Source: Trichobilharzia szidati
Lineage: Eukaryota; Platyhelminthes; Trematoda; Strigeidida; Schistosomatidae
DNA length: 64,000 nt
Reading direction: 5' to 3'
Assembly: GCA_944472155.2 (NCBI GenBank)
Contig: OX235271.1
Coordinates: 105,041,256 to 105,105,255 of the forward strand
Of this stretch, positions 49,482-59,253 are shown piece by piece (position 1 is the stretch's first letter; each line of letters starts with the position of its first letter). Below the pieces are notes generated by a model. The model saw only the letters and a program-made list of their open reading frames with translations. It had not been told where the DNA came from and made no database searches. The position numbers and the translations under genes are program-made.

Positions 49482-49787
49482 TGTGGTACACCTGTACCAA
49501 CTATAAATATACAATTTTTAATCTAATTTGCATACTTATATTATATGTTTACAAAGACCGATTTTATATGTACTTCGCAAACATTTGTCAATTTATGGTT
49601 GAACATTACCTTGACACAATATTTGAAAATTTGACTACTGCTATAATACACGATCGTACTCTTCGCAAGTGCCTTTTGGTTTTACGTTGTGGGCGTCGAG
49701 TAGCCACAACGTCTACGCACATTGATAAACGTGAAGAAGTACTAGGAAATACGTGTACGCTGAATTAGTCAAATAAAGCACGCAACA
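49482..49787 (+). mobile_element. Gypsy LTR A (306 bp)
   Basis: A CsRn1/Boudicca-type LTR beginning TGTGGTACACCTGTACCAAC and ending GCACGCAACA, with an AATAAA polyadenylation signal at 49772-49777. It has the same length as LTRs C and D. A primer-binding-like site TGGTGAGCCCGCC starts at 49791, so A stands as a 5' LTR. At several sites it agrees with LTR C against B, D and E. About 36 bp of 5' flank (from about 49446) is shared with inverted LTR E, so the true 5' edge could be further left. Confidence 0.8.
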
Positions 49788-50337
49788 AATTGGTGAGCCC
49801 GCCAACAACTTGTTAACCCCAGCGCATCGTTACACTTGCCGGATTAATAAAATTCAAACTTTCGCGGATCTATATATATTAGACATTTCGAAATAGTTCT
49901 TGTGCTTTCTTATCGTACAGCCTGCAGTAATTTGCGGTAAGCATCTGCAATGCATGCTTTTCTGTTTTGCCAAATTCTTATTCTTACTGTACCATTTTTT
50001 AAGCCCAGAGACCCCCATCTTTGGTTTGTACGACTGGAGCATTATTTCACTACCAATAAGCTTACGTCACAGACGGCTAAATTCGGCATTTTGAGTTCAG
50101 TACTACCAGACGAATTCGCCGAGCAGGTATGATAATACGTCGTTCAACCCGGCACAGAAGCGCCTTACGACAAGTTGAAGGAAGAGGTACTTCGATGCAC
50201 TTCGCTTTCGGATAAACAAGCACTCGGTCGTTTGTTAAGCGATGTTGAGCTAGGTGATTAGACCCCATCCCAACTCATAAGGCATATGCAAAGCCTAGTA
50301 GCAGGAAGGGAAATCGATAAACGTCTCTTTTACCAAA
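49788..50337 (+). pseudogene. Truncated gypsy gag following LTR A
   Basis: Primer site, leader and the first part of gag in mixed frames: FFKPRDPHLWFVRLEHYF (about 49996-50050) and LSSVLPDEFAEQV (to 50129), then a TGA. Gag continues out of frame to about 50337, where similarity to the array stops at an (AT)n run. From 49951 to the end it appears identical to the array copies (52,0xx), whereas the preceding 165 bp differs at roughly one base in eight. Confidence 0.8.
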
Positions 50338-50884
50338 TATATATATATATTTATTCCTGTTTATGCAGGAACATACCAATTGTACAGGCATGGATAAGTT
50401 ATTATATAAATTACAGTTTGTTTGTTCAATCTAACATTAGAGTCAGTCAGAACAGTCTGCAAAATAGTCTGTCTGTGTAACACATAAAGAGATATAGAAA
50501 TATTGTCTTCGCATTAACAAAAAACCCAGACTTCAGATGAGTGTGATACAAATATCTGGGAAAAATAAAGCTTGAAGTCAATTCTCCTATAAAACTTTGT
50601 TGTGAACAGCACCCGTGAGATAAAGTTTATTGATGTATTATTTTGATTCAATAATGTATTTATTCCATTTTTGTCAGCAGTCTTATCGTAGTTTTATAAT
50701 AGGAAAGAAATTTGATCTTTGATACGAAAGTTAGATAAGGTAGTGTTAGATTGTTTTACTGCATCAAATGGGGTCAATTCTAGAACTATCCATTTGCGCC
50801 ATTTGCGTCAGCATGGCAGACTGAACATGTAAGTTGAGTAATACATTGGTAACTGTTTGAAAACCAGTTGCTTCTTTATTTCAG
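50338..50884. other. Spacer between gypsy copy A and the array
   Basis: Begins with an AT dinucleotide run exactly at the end of copy A. No gene or repeat recognised. Confidence 0.4.
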
Positions 50885-51029
50885 ATCAAGAATACTCCTT
50901 GTACAGAATGTTAGCCAGCGTTTTCAAGTGGTTGCACCGGATCGTTCATGGAATTTGAGTTTGAATTTACATAAATGGTCATTTCAGTTTGGATGTTGGG
51001 TTGTTCGACCTCAACCAGGAGGTATATAG
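50885..51029 (+). CDS. Orphan exon-like frame
   Basis: A GCTTCTTTATTTCAG acceptor-like site is followed, after one base, by 47 codons reading SRILLVQNVSQRFQVVAPDR, SWNLSLNLHKWSFQFGCW and VVRPQPGGI, then TAG at 51027-51029. Its amino-acid composition is balanced and protein-like, in contrast with the surrounding AT-rich chance frames. I do not recognise a family. Read in phase 0 from the same acceptor it would instead give nine codons and a stop, a possible alternative tail for the SMN-like gene. It may be the last exon of an unrelated gene. Confidence 0.3.
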
Positions 51030-51084
51030 AAGTTTACGCTCAGCAGGGAGATAAAGTATGTAAATATGAAAAGAACTTTATTAT

Positions 51085-51463
51085 TTTATGTACATATAAA
51101 TGTTTATAAATGTATATCATTGTATAGTAAACACTACCCATAATCTAGTTGTTTTTCATGTAATTTTGCGAAGTCTTAGAGTTTATTTAGTGTCGTAATA
51201 TTTAGTAATGAGTCTAGGCTTTATAGTGTGCTAATAGCTCATGCGTTTTGGAAATAAGTGGTGCGGTGTGATTGGCATAGTCATTGGGATGAAACAGTTT
51301 ATATAGCAAGCGTTTGAAGGTTATAATAGAGTGACAGGTCCTAATTTCTAGGGGTAAACTGTTCCAGATCTTAGAGTACATGACTATGAAGAAGTTTGCA
51401 CGGAGTGCTGTTCTACAGTTTTTCCTAGATACTTTGCACGTTTGGTTACGAAGGTTGTAAGAG
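51085..51463 (-). pseudogene. LINE RT C-terminus cut by LTR B
   Basis: The minus strand reads SYNLRNQTCKVSRKNCRTAL, RANFFIVMYSKIWNSLPLEI and TFKRLLYKLF, ending at a TGA? or TAA stop near 51214 and followed by an AT-rich 3' end. The YNLRN..., S...R.W NSLP and FK..L order is the extreme C-terminus of CR1-like RTs. Everything upstream is missing: the gene stops abruptly where LTR B starts (51456-51463, with a few bases compatible with either). The junction is therefore an insertion or recombination point. Confidence 0.65.
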
Positions 51464-51760
51464 CCTGTGCCAACTATAAGCATACGCTTTTTAATCTAAT
51501 TTTCATACTTATATTATATGTTTACACAGACCGATTTTATATGTACTTCGCAAAAATTTGTCAATTTATTGTTGAACATTACCTTGACACAATTTTTGAA
51601 AATTTGACTACTGCTATAATACACGATCGTACTCTTCGCAAGTGCCTTTTGGTTTTACGTTGTGGGTGTCGAGTAGCCACAACGTCTACGCACATTGATA
51701 AACGTGAAGAAGTACTAGGAAATACGTGTACGCTGAATTAGTCAAATAAAGCACGCAACA
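51456..51760 (+). mobile_element. Gypsy LTR B, first LTR of the tandem array
   Basis: TGTAAGAGCCTGTGCCAACT ... GCACGCAACA, 305 bp, AATAAA at 51745-51750. The first 8 bases differ from A and E (TGTGGTACC) and may belong to the adjoining LINE. From about 51475 on it appears identical to LTR D. The site following it reads TAGTGAGCCCGCC (51764-51776), with TAG in place of the TGG expected to pair with a tRNA CCA end. Confidence 0.8.
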
Positions 51761-51763
51761 AAT

Positions 51764-51776
51764 TAGTGAGCCCGCC
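51764..51776 (+). promoter_or_regulatory. Degenerate tRNA primer-binding site, unit 1
   Basis: TAGTGAGCCCGCC three bases after the LTR end. The copies after LTRs A and C read TGGTGAGCCCGCC, the form expected to anneal to a tRNA CCA end. The G-to-A change should impair priming. The tRNA species was not established. Confidence 0.5.
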
Positions 51777-51874
51777 GACAACTTGTTAACCCCAATGCAT
51801 CGTTACACTTGCTGGATTAATAAAACTCTAACTTTCGCCGATCTATATATATTAGACATTTCGAACTCATTCTT

Positions 51875-52905
51875 GTGCCTTCTCATCGCACAGCCTGTAG
51901 TGATTTACGGAAAGTATCTGCATTGCATGCTTTTCTGTTTTGCCAAATTCTTATTCTTACTGTACCATTTTTTAAGCCCAGAGACCCCCATCTTTGGTTT
52001 GTACGACTGGAGCATTATTTCACTACCAATAAGCTTACGTCACAGACGGCTAAATTCGGCATTTTGAGTTCAGTACTACCAGACGAATTCGCCGAGCAGG
52101 TATGATAATACGTCGTTCAACCCGGCACAGAAGCGCCTTACGACAAGTTGAAGGAAGAGGTACTTCGATGCACTTCGCTTTCGGATAAACAAGCACTCGG
52201 TCGTTTGTTAAGCGATGTTGAGCTAGGTGATTAGACCCCATCCCAACTCATAAGGCATATGCAAAGCCTAGTAGCAGGAAGGGAAATCGATAAACGTCTC
52301 TTTTACCAAATCTGGCTGCGACGAATTCCTGCAAACATCCAGCAAGTTCATGCTTTTGAGATGACGACATTGACATAGAAAAACTCACCGAAATCGCGGA
52401 TCGCATGTACGAGAGGTCGACACCTCAATCTTTCGCTTCCACTAGCAGAATACCAGACGCTCACGACAGCATACAGACTCTAGAACACAAAGTCGACACC
52501 TTAGTGAGTCAGTTAGCAACCCTGACCACACACACACGACCAAGCCATTCTAGAAGCCCGTCCAGTCGACGTCTTTCTCGATCAAATAACACGTCACGAC
52601 ATCGCGATAATATTTGCTGGTACCACCGTAGTTATGGAAGCAACGCACCACGGTGCCGTTCACCTTGCAACTTTCAGGCTAAAGCAAAAGATATATCGTC
52701 ATGTGTGAAAACTTCTACTGTTGGCAATCTACGATCTAACAGTCGTTTGCTTTATGTGACAGATAGAAATACCTGTACTACATTCTTACTTGACACAGGA
52801 GCAGAGGTGAGTGTTCTCCCTCCGTCTAAGCAGGAATGTCAACATCCTGACCCAGCAGTTACACTCCAAGCCGTTAATAAGTGCAATATGGAAGTAAACG
52901 AATGA
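51875..52905 (+). pseudogene. Gypsy gag and protease, unit 1
   Basis: Gag packages element RNA. The N-terminal block FFKPRDPHLWFVRLEHYF and SSVLPDEFAEQV (to 52105) ends in TGA. Gag continues in other frames (HMQSLVAGREIDKRLFYQIW) with stops at about 52234 and 52378, then an open frame from 52405: EHKVDTLVSQLATL followed by ICWYHRSYGSNAPRCRSPC (about 52612-52668). This last has the spacing C-x2-H-x9-C-x3-C, the CHCC Gag box that marks the CsRn1/Kabuki/Boudicca clade. The aspartic protease follows in the same frame with catalytic FLLDTGAEVSVLP (about 52785-52823). The frame ends at 52905 and the protease tail (PILGIDFLQQHKLLVD) lies in another frame. Confidence 0.85.
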
Positions 52906-53228
52906 CTTTGGATTTTGGTCTGCAGAATACCTACGCTTGGTGGTTCATGAGTGCAGACATTACTTCCCCAATCCTTGGTATCGATTTTCTACAGCAACAC
53001 AAACTGCTAGTTGATCCAATAAGCCATAAGCTAATAGACTCGCTCAATAAAACGTACATCGCTGGTACGATTAGCCGTGCATCATCGTTGAACTTGATGG
53101 TCACACGCACACCAGAATCTCCATATACCGACTTGGAAATCAGTTTCCTGACCTTCTACAACCTTCTTTCCGAGGAACAGAACCAAAGCATCACGTGGTT
53201 CGTCCTATTAAAACCGCTGGACCACTAG
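52881..53228 (+). pseudogene. Gypsy protease tail and linker, unit 1
   Basis: MTLDFGLQNTYAWWFMSADI and SPILGIDFLQQHKLLVD give the second half of a retroviral-type aspartic protease, where ILG-x-DFL is the conserved flap-distal motif. A linker to the RT follows. A frameshift near 52890 separates it from the DTGA half and another near 53190 from the RT ([12 protein letters not shown]), so the polyprotein is broken at both ends. Confidence 0.75.
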
Positions 53229-54339
53229 CTTTTGCACGTCCGCGACGCCTTGACCCACATCGATTTAAAATCGCAAAACCAGAGTTCGACAAAATGCTAG
53301 AGCTTGGTATTATTCGACCATCCAACAGCTCTTGGTCTCCACCGCTTCACATGGTGCCTAAAAAGTCTTCTGGTGAGAAACGGCCGTGTGGTGATTATCG
53401 AGCCTTAAACAAGAAAACAGCACCTGATCGATACTCAATACCACATATCCATGATTTCACTATCAACTTGCCAGATGTTAAAGTTTTCTCCAAAATCGAT
53501 CTTGTCAGAGCGTATCATCACATGCCCATCCACCCATATGACGTTCCGAAAACCATCGTTACCACACCATTCGGCTTATATGAATTCGTACGCATGCCCT
53601 TCAGACTAATGAACGCTGCTCAGACATTTCAACGCCTCATCGACCAAGTGTTCCGTAGCCTTCCTTTCGTCTACGCATACATCGACGACTTACTAATTGC
53701 AAGTGCCGACGAAGCCGAGCATTTGAAACATGTGAAGACTGTGTTTGAAAGACTTCACCAATACGGCATGACTATCAACTTAGACAAATGCGCATTCGGT
53801 AAGACCTCACTGAAATTCCTCAGTCATCTAATCGATGGCAAAGGAATCAGACCAGTCCCTGATGACGTAAAAGCTATCAAAGATTATCCGTTATCAGATT
53901 CTTTTAAGAAATTACGGCGATGTTTGGGTCTCGTTAATTTTTACCAGCGTTTTATCCCGCACTATGCTGAAGCTTTGCAATCGTTAACCGACTGCTTACG
54001 TGAACACTGTCATGCATTCCATTTGACCGCAGAAGCTTTGAAAGCATTCGAAACTGTTAAACAATCGTTAAATGACAAGACACTCTTATTCAGACGCCAA
54101 AATGACGATCCCCAGTCTCTCATGACAGACGGTTCAGACGTTATCGTTGGGTCAGTTTTAGGACACCAGGTACACGGCGAATGGCAACTCTTTGCATTCT
54201 TTTCGAAACGACTGAATCCTACTCAATGTCGCTATAGCACCTTTGGTAGAGAGTTATTAGCTGTTTATTTAGCAGTCAAGCACTTTCGACATAAGCTGGA
54301 AGGTACATCTTATACTGCCTCTACACACCATAAAGACCT
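53195..54339 (+). pseudogene. Gypsy RT and first part of RNase H, unit 1
   Basis: RT landmarks in order: [55 protein letters not shown] with the first catalytic Asp, [14 protein letters not shown], and [13 protein letters not shown] with the catalytic Asp pair. The connection [16 protein letters not shown] follows. RNase H begins [14 protein letters not shown] (TDAS-like; the first catalytic Asp is present) and [20 protein letters not shown] with its Glu, and runs to THHKDL (TDHKPL-like, D to H). Near 54340 it runs into foreign antisense sequence. The RT core is intact for about 250 codons. [10 protein letters not shown] has R and M where the clade usually has MPFGLRNAAQ. Confidence 0.9.
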
Positions 54340-54920
54340 CCGCGTAACTGAATTTCGCGCATATGTATTTTAGCAGGGGAAATCTTTGTTCGGATACATG
54401 AGTTAGCGAGAAAAATGGTGCTTTTTGGGGCCTCTTTAAGACCTTTACCATCCAGTGCAGAGTAAAGTTGACGGCGCCAACTGAGCGCTTTCTCTTTAAA
54501 GGAATTAGCTGATTCATTGTGGACTGGAATAGGTAGATTTGCAATACGACGGAAGGGTGTGAAGTGAGAGGAGGCTGCCGCATAACGAATACACGGATTT
54601 GAGGAAGCGAGGAGTTTCTCGGCCTGTTTACGACGGTGTTGGGGAATCGTCGAGGATAAGTGGGGAACGCCCAAGCCCCGTAGCGAATGTGTGCATAGAA
54701 ATACGCAACCGGAGTGTCTTTAAGGAGTCAGAGCCAGGAACGAAGTGAGGCCTGTATCTGACGGTCGAGTGCCAACAGTATCCTATTATGAACGCCGTCA
54801 GATTGAGAACATATTGAAGACGAGGTATAAATGTATGTCGAGTGATATGTACCCTCTGATGTGGTGTAAGGGGTGCAGCGATAGCATTGTCGGTATATTC
54901 GCGAAGAAGTGGCAGAATAA
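54340..54920 (-). pseudogene. R2-like LINE RT fragment embedded in gypsy RNase H, unit 1
   Basis: Antisense to the gypsy. On the minus strand: LREYTDNAIAAPLTPHQRV (about 54855-54912) and FIPRLQYVL, then after frame changes YFYAHIRY and RGLGVPHLSSTIPQHRR (about 54630-54700). Further on come LDGKGLKEAPKS and [11 protein letters not shown] (about 54340-54370). This order matches the RT thumb to linker of R2/NeSL-type LINEs: the APLKPQQR..RTFLIPRL block, the FYAP.R.GGLG.PSL block, DGKGL, and the I..IQLR block. The zinc knuckle and endonuclease that should follow are missing, as is the RT catalytic core. At least one frameshift lies near 54688. A fragment without its own ends, in both array units, suggests capture by template switching. 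R2 versus a related clade is not settled. Confidence 0.65.
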
Positions 54921-55086
54921 CTACTCTCCGCAAAAACTACGACATCTTGAGTTTATATCCCAGTTCACCTCCTATCTGCGACATGTAAAGGGTAAAAACA
55001 ATGAAGTGACAGACGCTTTATCAAGTATGCACATTGACAACATTGTATGCCCAGACATCGACTACGAACATCTCTCAAACTTATAA
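54921..55086 (+). pseudogene. Gypsy RNase H end, unit 1
   Basis: RNase H resumes: NYSPQKLRHLEFISQFTSYL and RHVKGKNNEVTDALSSM, matching the clade's YSPREIRHLDFISQFT..IRHV.G..N.VADALSR. The D of TDALS is the last catalytic Asp region. It stops at TAA 55084-55086. Together with the segment before the insert it shows that about 10-15 codons of RNase H were lost or displaced. Confidence 0.8.
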
Positions 55087-55626
55087 CGAGGTGACGCCGA
55101 ACTAAAAAAGATCATGTCTTCTAAAACAACATCTTTAAAACTCGACGCAATTCCTTTTGGCACGACAAAAGTAATCTGTGATACCTCTGCGGGTAAATAT
55201 CGACCCTTCGTTCCAGCAGCTATGAGACATGGAATATTCGAGAAGTTACATAACTTGTCTCATCCCGGTGTCAGCGCTACCATCAGACTACTAAGAGAAA
55301 GATTTATATGGCCGAACATTAACAACGACGTTAAGAAGTGGACACAAGATTGCTAGTCCTGTCAAAGAGTCAAAATCAATCGTCACACCAATGCACCACT
55401 TGGTCGCTTTCCTAACCTCAACTCTAGATTTGACCATATACATGTAGACATAGTTGGTCCACTCTCTTCTTCCAATGGTTTCAACTACATTCTAACTTGT
55501 ATCGATAGATTCACTCGTTGGCCAGTAGCAGTTTCGTTAGCCGACGTCTCCGCTGAAACAGTAGCTAAAGCTTCGGTCGGAGACTGGATAGCTAACATAG
55601 GAATAAATATATACTATTATTATTAA
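55087..55626 (+). pseudogene. Gypsy integrase N-terminus and start of core, unit 1
   Basis: HHCC zinc-binding region: KLHNLSHPGVSATIRLLRER, FIWPNINNDVKKWTQDC, a TAG at 55354-55356, then SCQRVK. The stop replaces what should be one residue inside C-x-x-C (a CAG-to-TAG change is the simplest reading). The catalytic core starts with HVDIVGPL, carrying the first catalytic Asp (about 55440-55463), and CIDRFTRWPVA. It breaks off after DWIANIG (about 55600), where AT-rich filler and a stop replace the segment that should hold the second Asp and the Glu. No strand-transfer activity is possible. Confidence 0.85.
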
Positions 55627-55639
55627 CTGAGAGATTGTA

Positions 55640-55990
55640 CTCACGTCTTCGTCAGGAGAGGGGGTGTACAACGACCACTTCAACCCGCTTATGATGGTCC
55701 ATTCGAAGTTCTTAATAGAAATGCTAGGGTTATCACGATAGAACGACTGAATGAAGCAGAAGCCATCAGTGTCTACAGAGTCAAACCCGCGTTCATCGAC
55801 GATTTCGAAATCAATAATAAAGACCAACTGAACGGCGTGCCAACACATACATCCACACAAGCTTCAACGTCGCCAGAGAAACCCGTAAAAACAACACGCT
55901 CTGATAGGAGAGTCCATTGGCCTAAACGTTACGTGCAAATCATCAACATAAAACTTAATACGAATTTTCATTTTCATAATCTTTATACGT
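55640..55990 (+). pseudogene. Gypsy integrase C-terminus, unit 1
   Basis: After the deletion the C-terminal domain resumes: HVFVRRGGVQRPLQPAYDGP, FEVLNRNARVITIERL, VYRVKPAFID and a basic tail with TTRSDRRVHWPKRY. PAYDGPFEVL and V..DRLKPA-like sequences are typical of the end of integrase in CsRn1-type elements. The terminal R-R-V-x-x-P basic motif is also a clade feature. Confidence 0.75.
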
Positions 55991-56357
55991 AATTGTCATT
56001 TGACTACTCACATAACTTATTAATATTGACATACGTAAATCGTTTAGCTACTATTTTAACATCGATATTTCCTGCATTATTACATTTATTCATATAGCGC
56101 TTACTATTCACGTATCGTTTCCGTCCACAGACTACAGATCCCCGGCCGATATTATCATTCCTTATATATTCTACCATGATTATCAATCCTAATTTTCCTT
56201 TAATATCGCATTTATTATCCACCCTATCAACTGCACTAAACTGCTCATTTTTCAGCTTAATAAATCGCCTTCTATGTACTATCGCTGCAGCGTATTACGC
56301 TGACGCGTGTTATTGTCGAACACTTAAATGTATTTCTTTTATATTTCAGTGTTCTTC
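55991..56357 (+). other. Gypsy 3' non-coding part, unit 1
   Basis: AT-rich sequence between integrase and LTR C. Open frames across it and the LTR (for example 56176-56655) are fortuitous. It ends in the polypurine-like CTGGGGGAAT just before the LTR. Confidence 0.6.
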
Positions 56358-56368
56358 TGGGGGAATTA

Positions 56369-56674
56369 TGTACTGGCCCTATAACAACTATAAACATACG
56401 CTTTTTAATCTAATTTGCATACTTATATTATATGTTTACACAGACCGATTTTATATGTACTTCGCAAACATTTGTCAATTTACTGTTGAACATTACCTTG
56501 ACACAATTTTTGAAAATTTGACTACTGCTATAATACACGATCGTACTCTTCGCAAGTGCCTTTTGGTTTTACGTTGTGGGCGTCGAGTAGCCACAACGTC
56601 TATGCACATTGATAAACGTGAAGAAGTACTAGGAAATACGTGTACGCTAATTTAGTCAAATAAAGCACGCAACA
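56369..56674 (+). mobile_element. Gypsy LTR C, middle LTR of the array
   Basis: TGTACTGGCCCTATAACAAC ... GCACGCAACA, 306 bp. It is shared by two internal regions: a polypurine-like tract precedes it and an intact primer-type site TGGTGAGCCCGCC follows (56678-56690). It differs from LTR D at about nine positions (e.g. TTGCATAC vs TTTCATAC, AAACATT vs AAAAATT, GGGCGTCG vs GGGTGTCG), several of which it shares with LTR A. The internal regions on both sides look identical. Confidence 0.85.
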
Positions 56675-56788
56675 AATTGGTGAGCCCGCCGACAACTTGT
56701 TAACCCCAATGCATCGTTACACTTGCTGGATTAATAAAACTCTAACTTTCGCCGATCTATATATATTAGACATTTCGAACTCATTCTT

Positions 56789-57819
56789 GTGCCTTCTCAT
56801 CGCACAGCCTGTAGTGATTTACGGAAAGTATCTGCATTGCATGCTTTTCTGTTTTGCCAAATTCTTATTCTTACTGTACCATTTTTTAAGCCCAGAGACC
56901 CCCATCTTTGGTTTGTACGACTGGAGCATTATTTCACTACCAATAAGCTTACGTCACAGACGGCTAAATTCGGCATTTTGAGTTCAGTACTACCAGACGA
57001 ATTCGCCGAGCAGGTATGATAATACGTCGTTCAACCCGGCACAGAAGCGCCTTACGACAAGTTGAAGGAAGAGGTACTTCGATGCACTTCGCTTTCGGAT
57101 AAACAAGCACTCGGTCGTTTGTTAAGCGATGTTGAGCTAGGTGATTAGACCCCATCCCAACTCATAAGGCATATGCAAAGCCTAGTAGCAGGAAGGGAAA
57201 TCGATAAACGTCTCTTTTACCAAATCTGGCTGCGACGAATTCCTGCAAACATCCAGCAAGTTCATGCTTTTGAGATGACGACATTGACATAGAAAAACTC
57301 ACCGAAATCGCGGATCGCATGTACGAGAGGTCGACACCTCAATCTTTCGCTTCCACTAGCAGAATACCAGACGCTCACGACAGCATACAGACTCTAGAAC
57401 ACAAAGTCGACACCTTAGTGAGTCAGTTAGCAACCCTGACCACACACACACGACCAAGCCATTCTAGAAGCCCGTCCAGTCGACGTCTTTCTCGATCAAA
57501 TAACACGTCACGACATCGCGATAATATTTGCTGGTACCACCGTAGTTATGGAAGCAACGCACCACGGTGCCGTTCACCTTGCAACTTTCAGGCTAAAGCA
57601 AAAGATATATCGTCATGTGTGAAAACTTCTACTGTTGGCAATCTACGATCTAACAGTCGTTTGCTTTATGTGACAGATAGAAATACCTGTACTACATTCT
57701 TACTTGACACAGGAGCAGAGGTGAGTGTTCTCCCTCCGTCTAAGCAGGAATGTCAACATCCTGACCCAGCAGTTACACTCCAAGCCGTTAATAAGTGCAA
57801 TATGGAAGTAAACGAATGA
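56789..57819 (+). pseudogene. Gypsy gag and protease, unit 2
   Basis: Same as unit 1: N-terminal gag to 57019, interrupted middle, then an open frame 57319-57819 with the CHCC box ICWYHRSYGSNAPRC (about 57526-57570) and protease FLLDTGAEVSVLP (about 57699-57737). The internal stops are identical, so no full Gag is made. Confidence 0.85.
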
Positions 57820-58142
57820 CTTTGGATTTTGGTCTGCAGAATACCTACGCTTGGTGGTTCATGAGTGCAGACATTACTTCCCCAATCCTTGGTATCGATT
57901 TTCTACAGCAACACAAACTGCTAGTTGATCCAATAAGCCATAAGCTAATAGACTCGCTCAATAAAACGTACATCGCTGGTACGATTAGCCGTGCATCATC
58001 GTTGAACTTGATGGTCACACGCACACCAGAATCTCCATATACCGACTTGGAAATCAGTTTCCTGACCTTCTACAACCTTCTTTCCGAGGAACAGAACCAA
58101 AGCATCACGTGGTTCGTCCTATTAAAACCGCTGGACCACTAG
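57795..58142 (+). pseudogene. Gypsy protease tail and linker, unit 2
   Basis: The ILGIDFLQQHKLLVD block and linker, with the same frameshifts at both ends as in unit 1. Confidence 0.75.
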
Positions 58143-59253
58143 CTTTTGCACGTCCGCGACGCCTTGACCCACATCGATTTAAAATCGCAAAACCAGAGTT
58201 CGACAAAATGCTAGAGCTTGGTATTATTCGACCATCCAACAGCTCTTGGTCTCCACCGCTTCACATGGTGCCTAAAAAGTCTTCTGGTGAGAAACGGCCG
58301 TGTGGTGATTATCGAGCCTTAAACAAGAAAACAGCACCTGATCGATACTCAATACCACATATCCATGATTTCACTATCAACTTGCCAGATGTTAAAGTTT
58401 TCTCCAAAATCGATCTTGTCAGAGCGTATCATCACATGCCCATCCACCCATATGACGTTCCGAAAACCATCGTTACCACACCATTCGGCTTATATGAATT
58501 CGTACGCATGCCCTTCAGACTAATGAACGCTGCTCAGACATTTCAACGCCTCATCGACCAAGTGTTCCGTAGCCTTCCTTTCGTCTACGCATACATCGAC
58601 GACTTACTAATTGCAAGTGCCGACGAAGCCGAGCATTTGAAACATGTGAAGACTGTGTTTGAAAGACTTCACCAATACGGCATGACTATCAACTTAGACA
58701 AATGCGCATTCGGTAAGACCTCACTGAAATTCCTCAGTCATCTAATCGATGGCAAAGGAATCAGACCAGTCCCTGATGACGTAAAAGCTATCAAAGATTA
58801 TCCGTTATCAGATTCTTTTAAGAAATTACGGCGATGTTTGGGTCTCGTTAATTTTTACCAGCGTTTTATCCCGCACTATGCTGAAGCTTTGCAATCGTTA
58901 ACCGACTGCTTACGTGAACACTGTCATGCATTCCATTTGACCGCAGAAGCTTTGAAAGCATTCGAAACTGTTAAACAATCGTTAAATGACAAGACACTCT
59001 TATTCAGACGCCAAAATGACGATCCCCAGTCTCTCATGACAGACGGTTCAGACGTTATCGTTGGGTCAGTTTTAGGACACCAGGTACACGGCGAATGGCA
59101 ACTCTTTGCATTCTTTTCGAAACGACTGAATCCTACTCAATGTCGCTATAGCACCTTTGGTAGAGAGTTATTAGCTGTTTATTTAGCAGTCAAGCACTTT
59201 CGACATAAGCTGGAAGGTACATCTTATACTGCCTCTACACACCATAAAGACCT
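58109..59253 (+). pseudogene. Gypsy RT and first part of RNase H, unit 2
   Basis: RT with [22 protein letters not shown] and RNase [13 protein letters not shown], identical in translation to unit 1. It is cut by the antisense R2-like fragment at the same place. Confidence 0.9.

Larger units (their letters stand above)
51761..56368 (+). mobile_element. Gypsy (CsRn1/Boudicca clade) internal region, unit 1
   Basis: Order: primer site, gag with C-H-C-C box, protease, RT, RNase H interrupted by an antisense R2-like fragment, integrase with core deletion, integrase C-terminus, non-coding 3' part, polypurine-like CTGGGGGAAT (56358-56367) and LTR C. It appears identical to unit 2 (+4,914). Every reading frame carries lesions, so the unit is not autonomous. 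Confidence 0.85.

Noticed and set aside
50077..50268. Identical 63-codon minus-strand frames at 50077, 52050 and 56964.
   Set aside because: They are antisense shadows of gag; identity reflects the copied gypsy DNA.
51480..51741. A roughly 90-codon frame open through every 306-bp LTR (hydrophobic start FNLIFILILYVY, end RCGCRVATTS), seen also in A, C, D and E.
   Set aside because: Most base differences among the copies change the amino acid (C/F, N/K, M/I/T, R/C). There is no sign of selection on a protein; LTR function explains the conservation.
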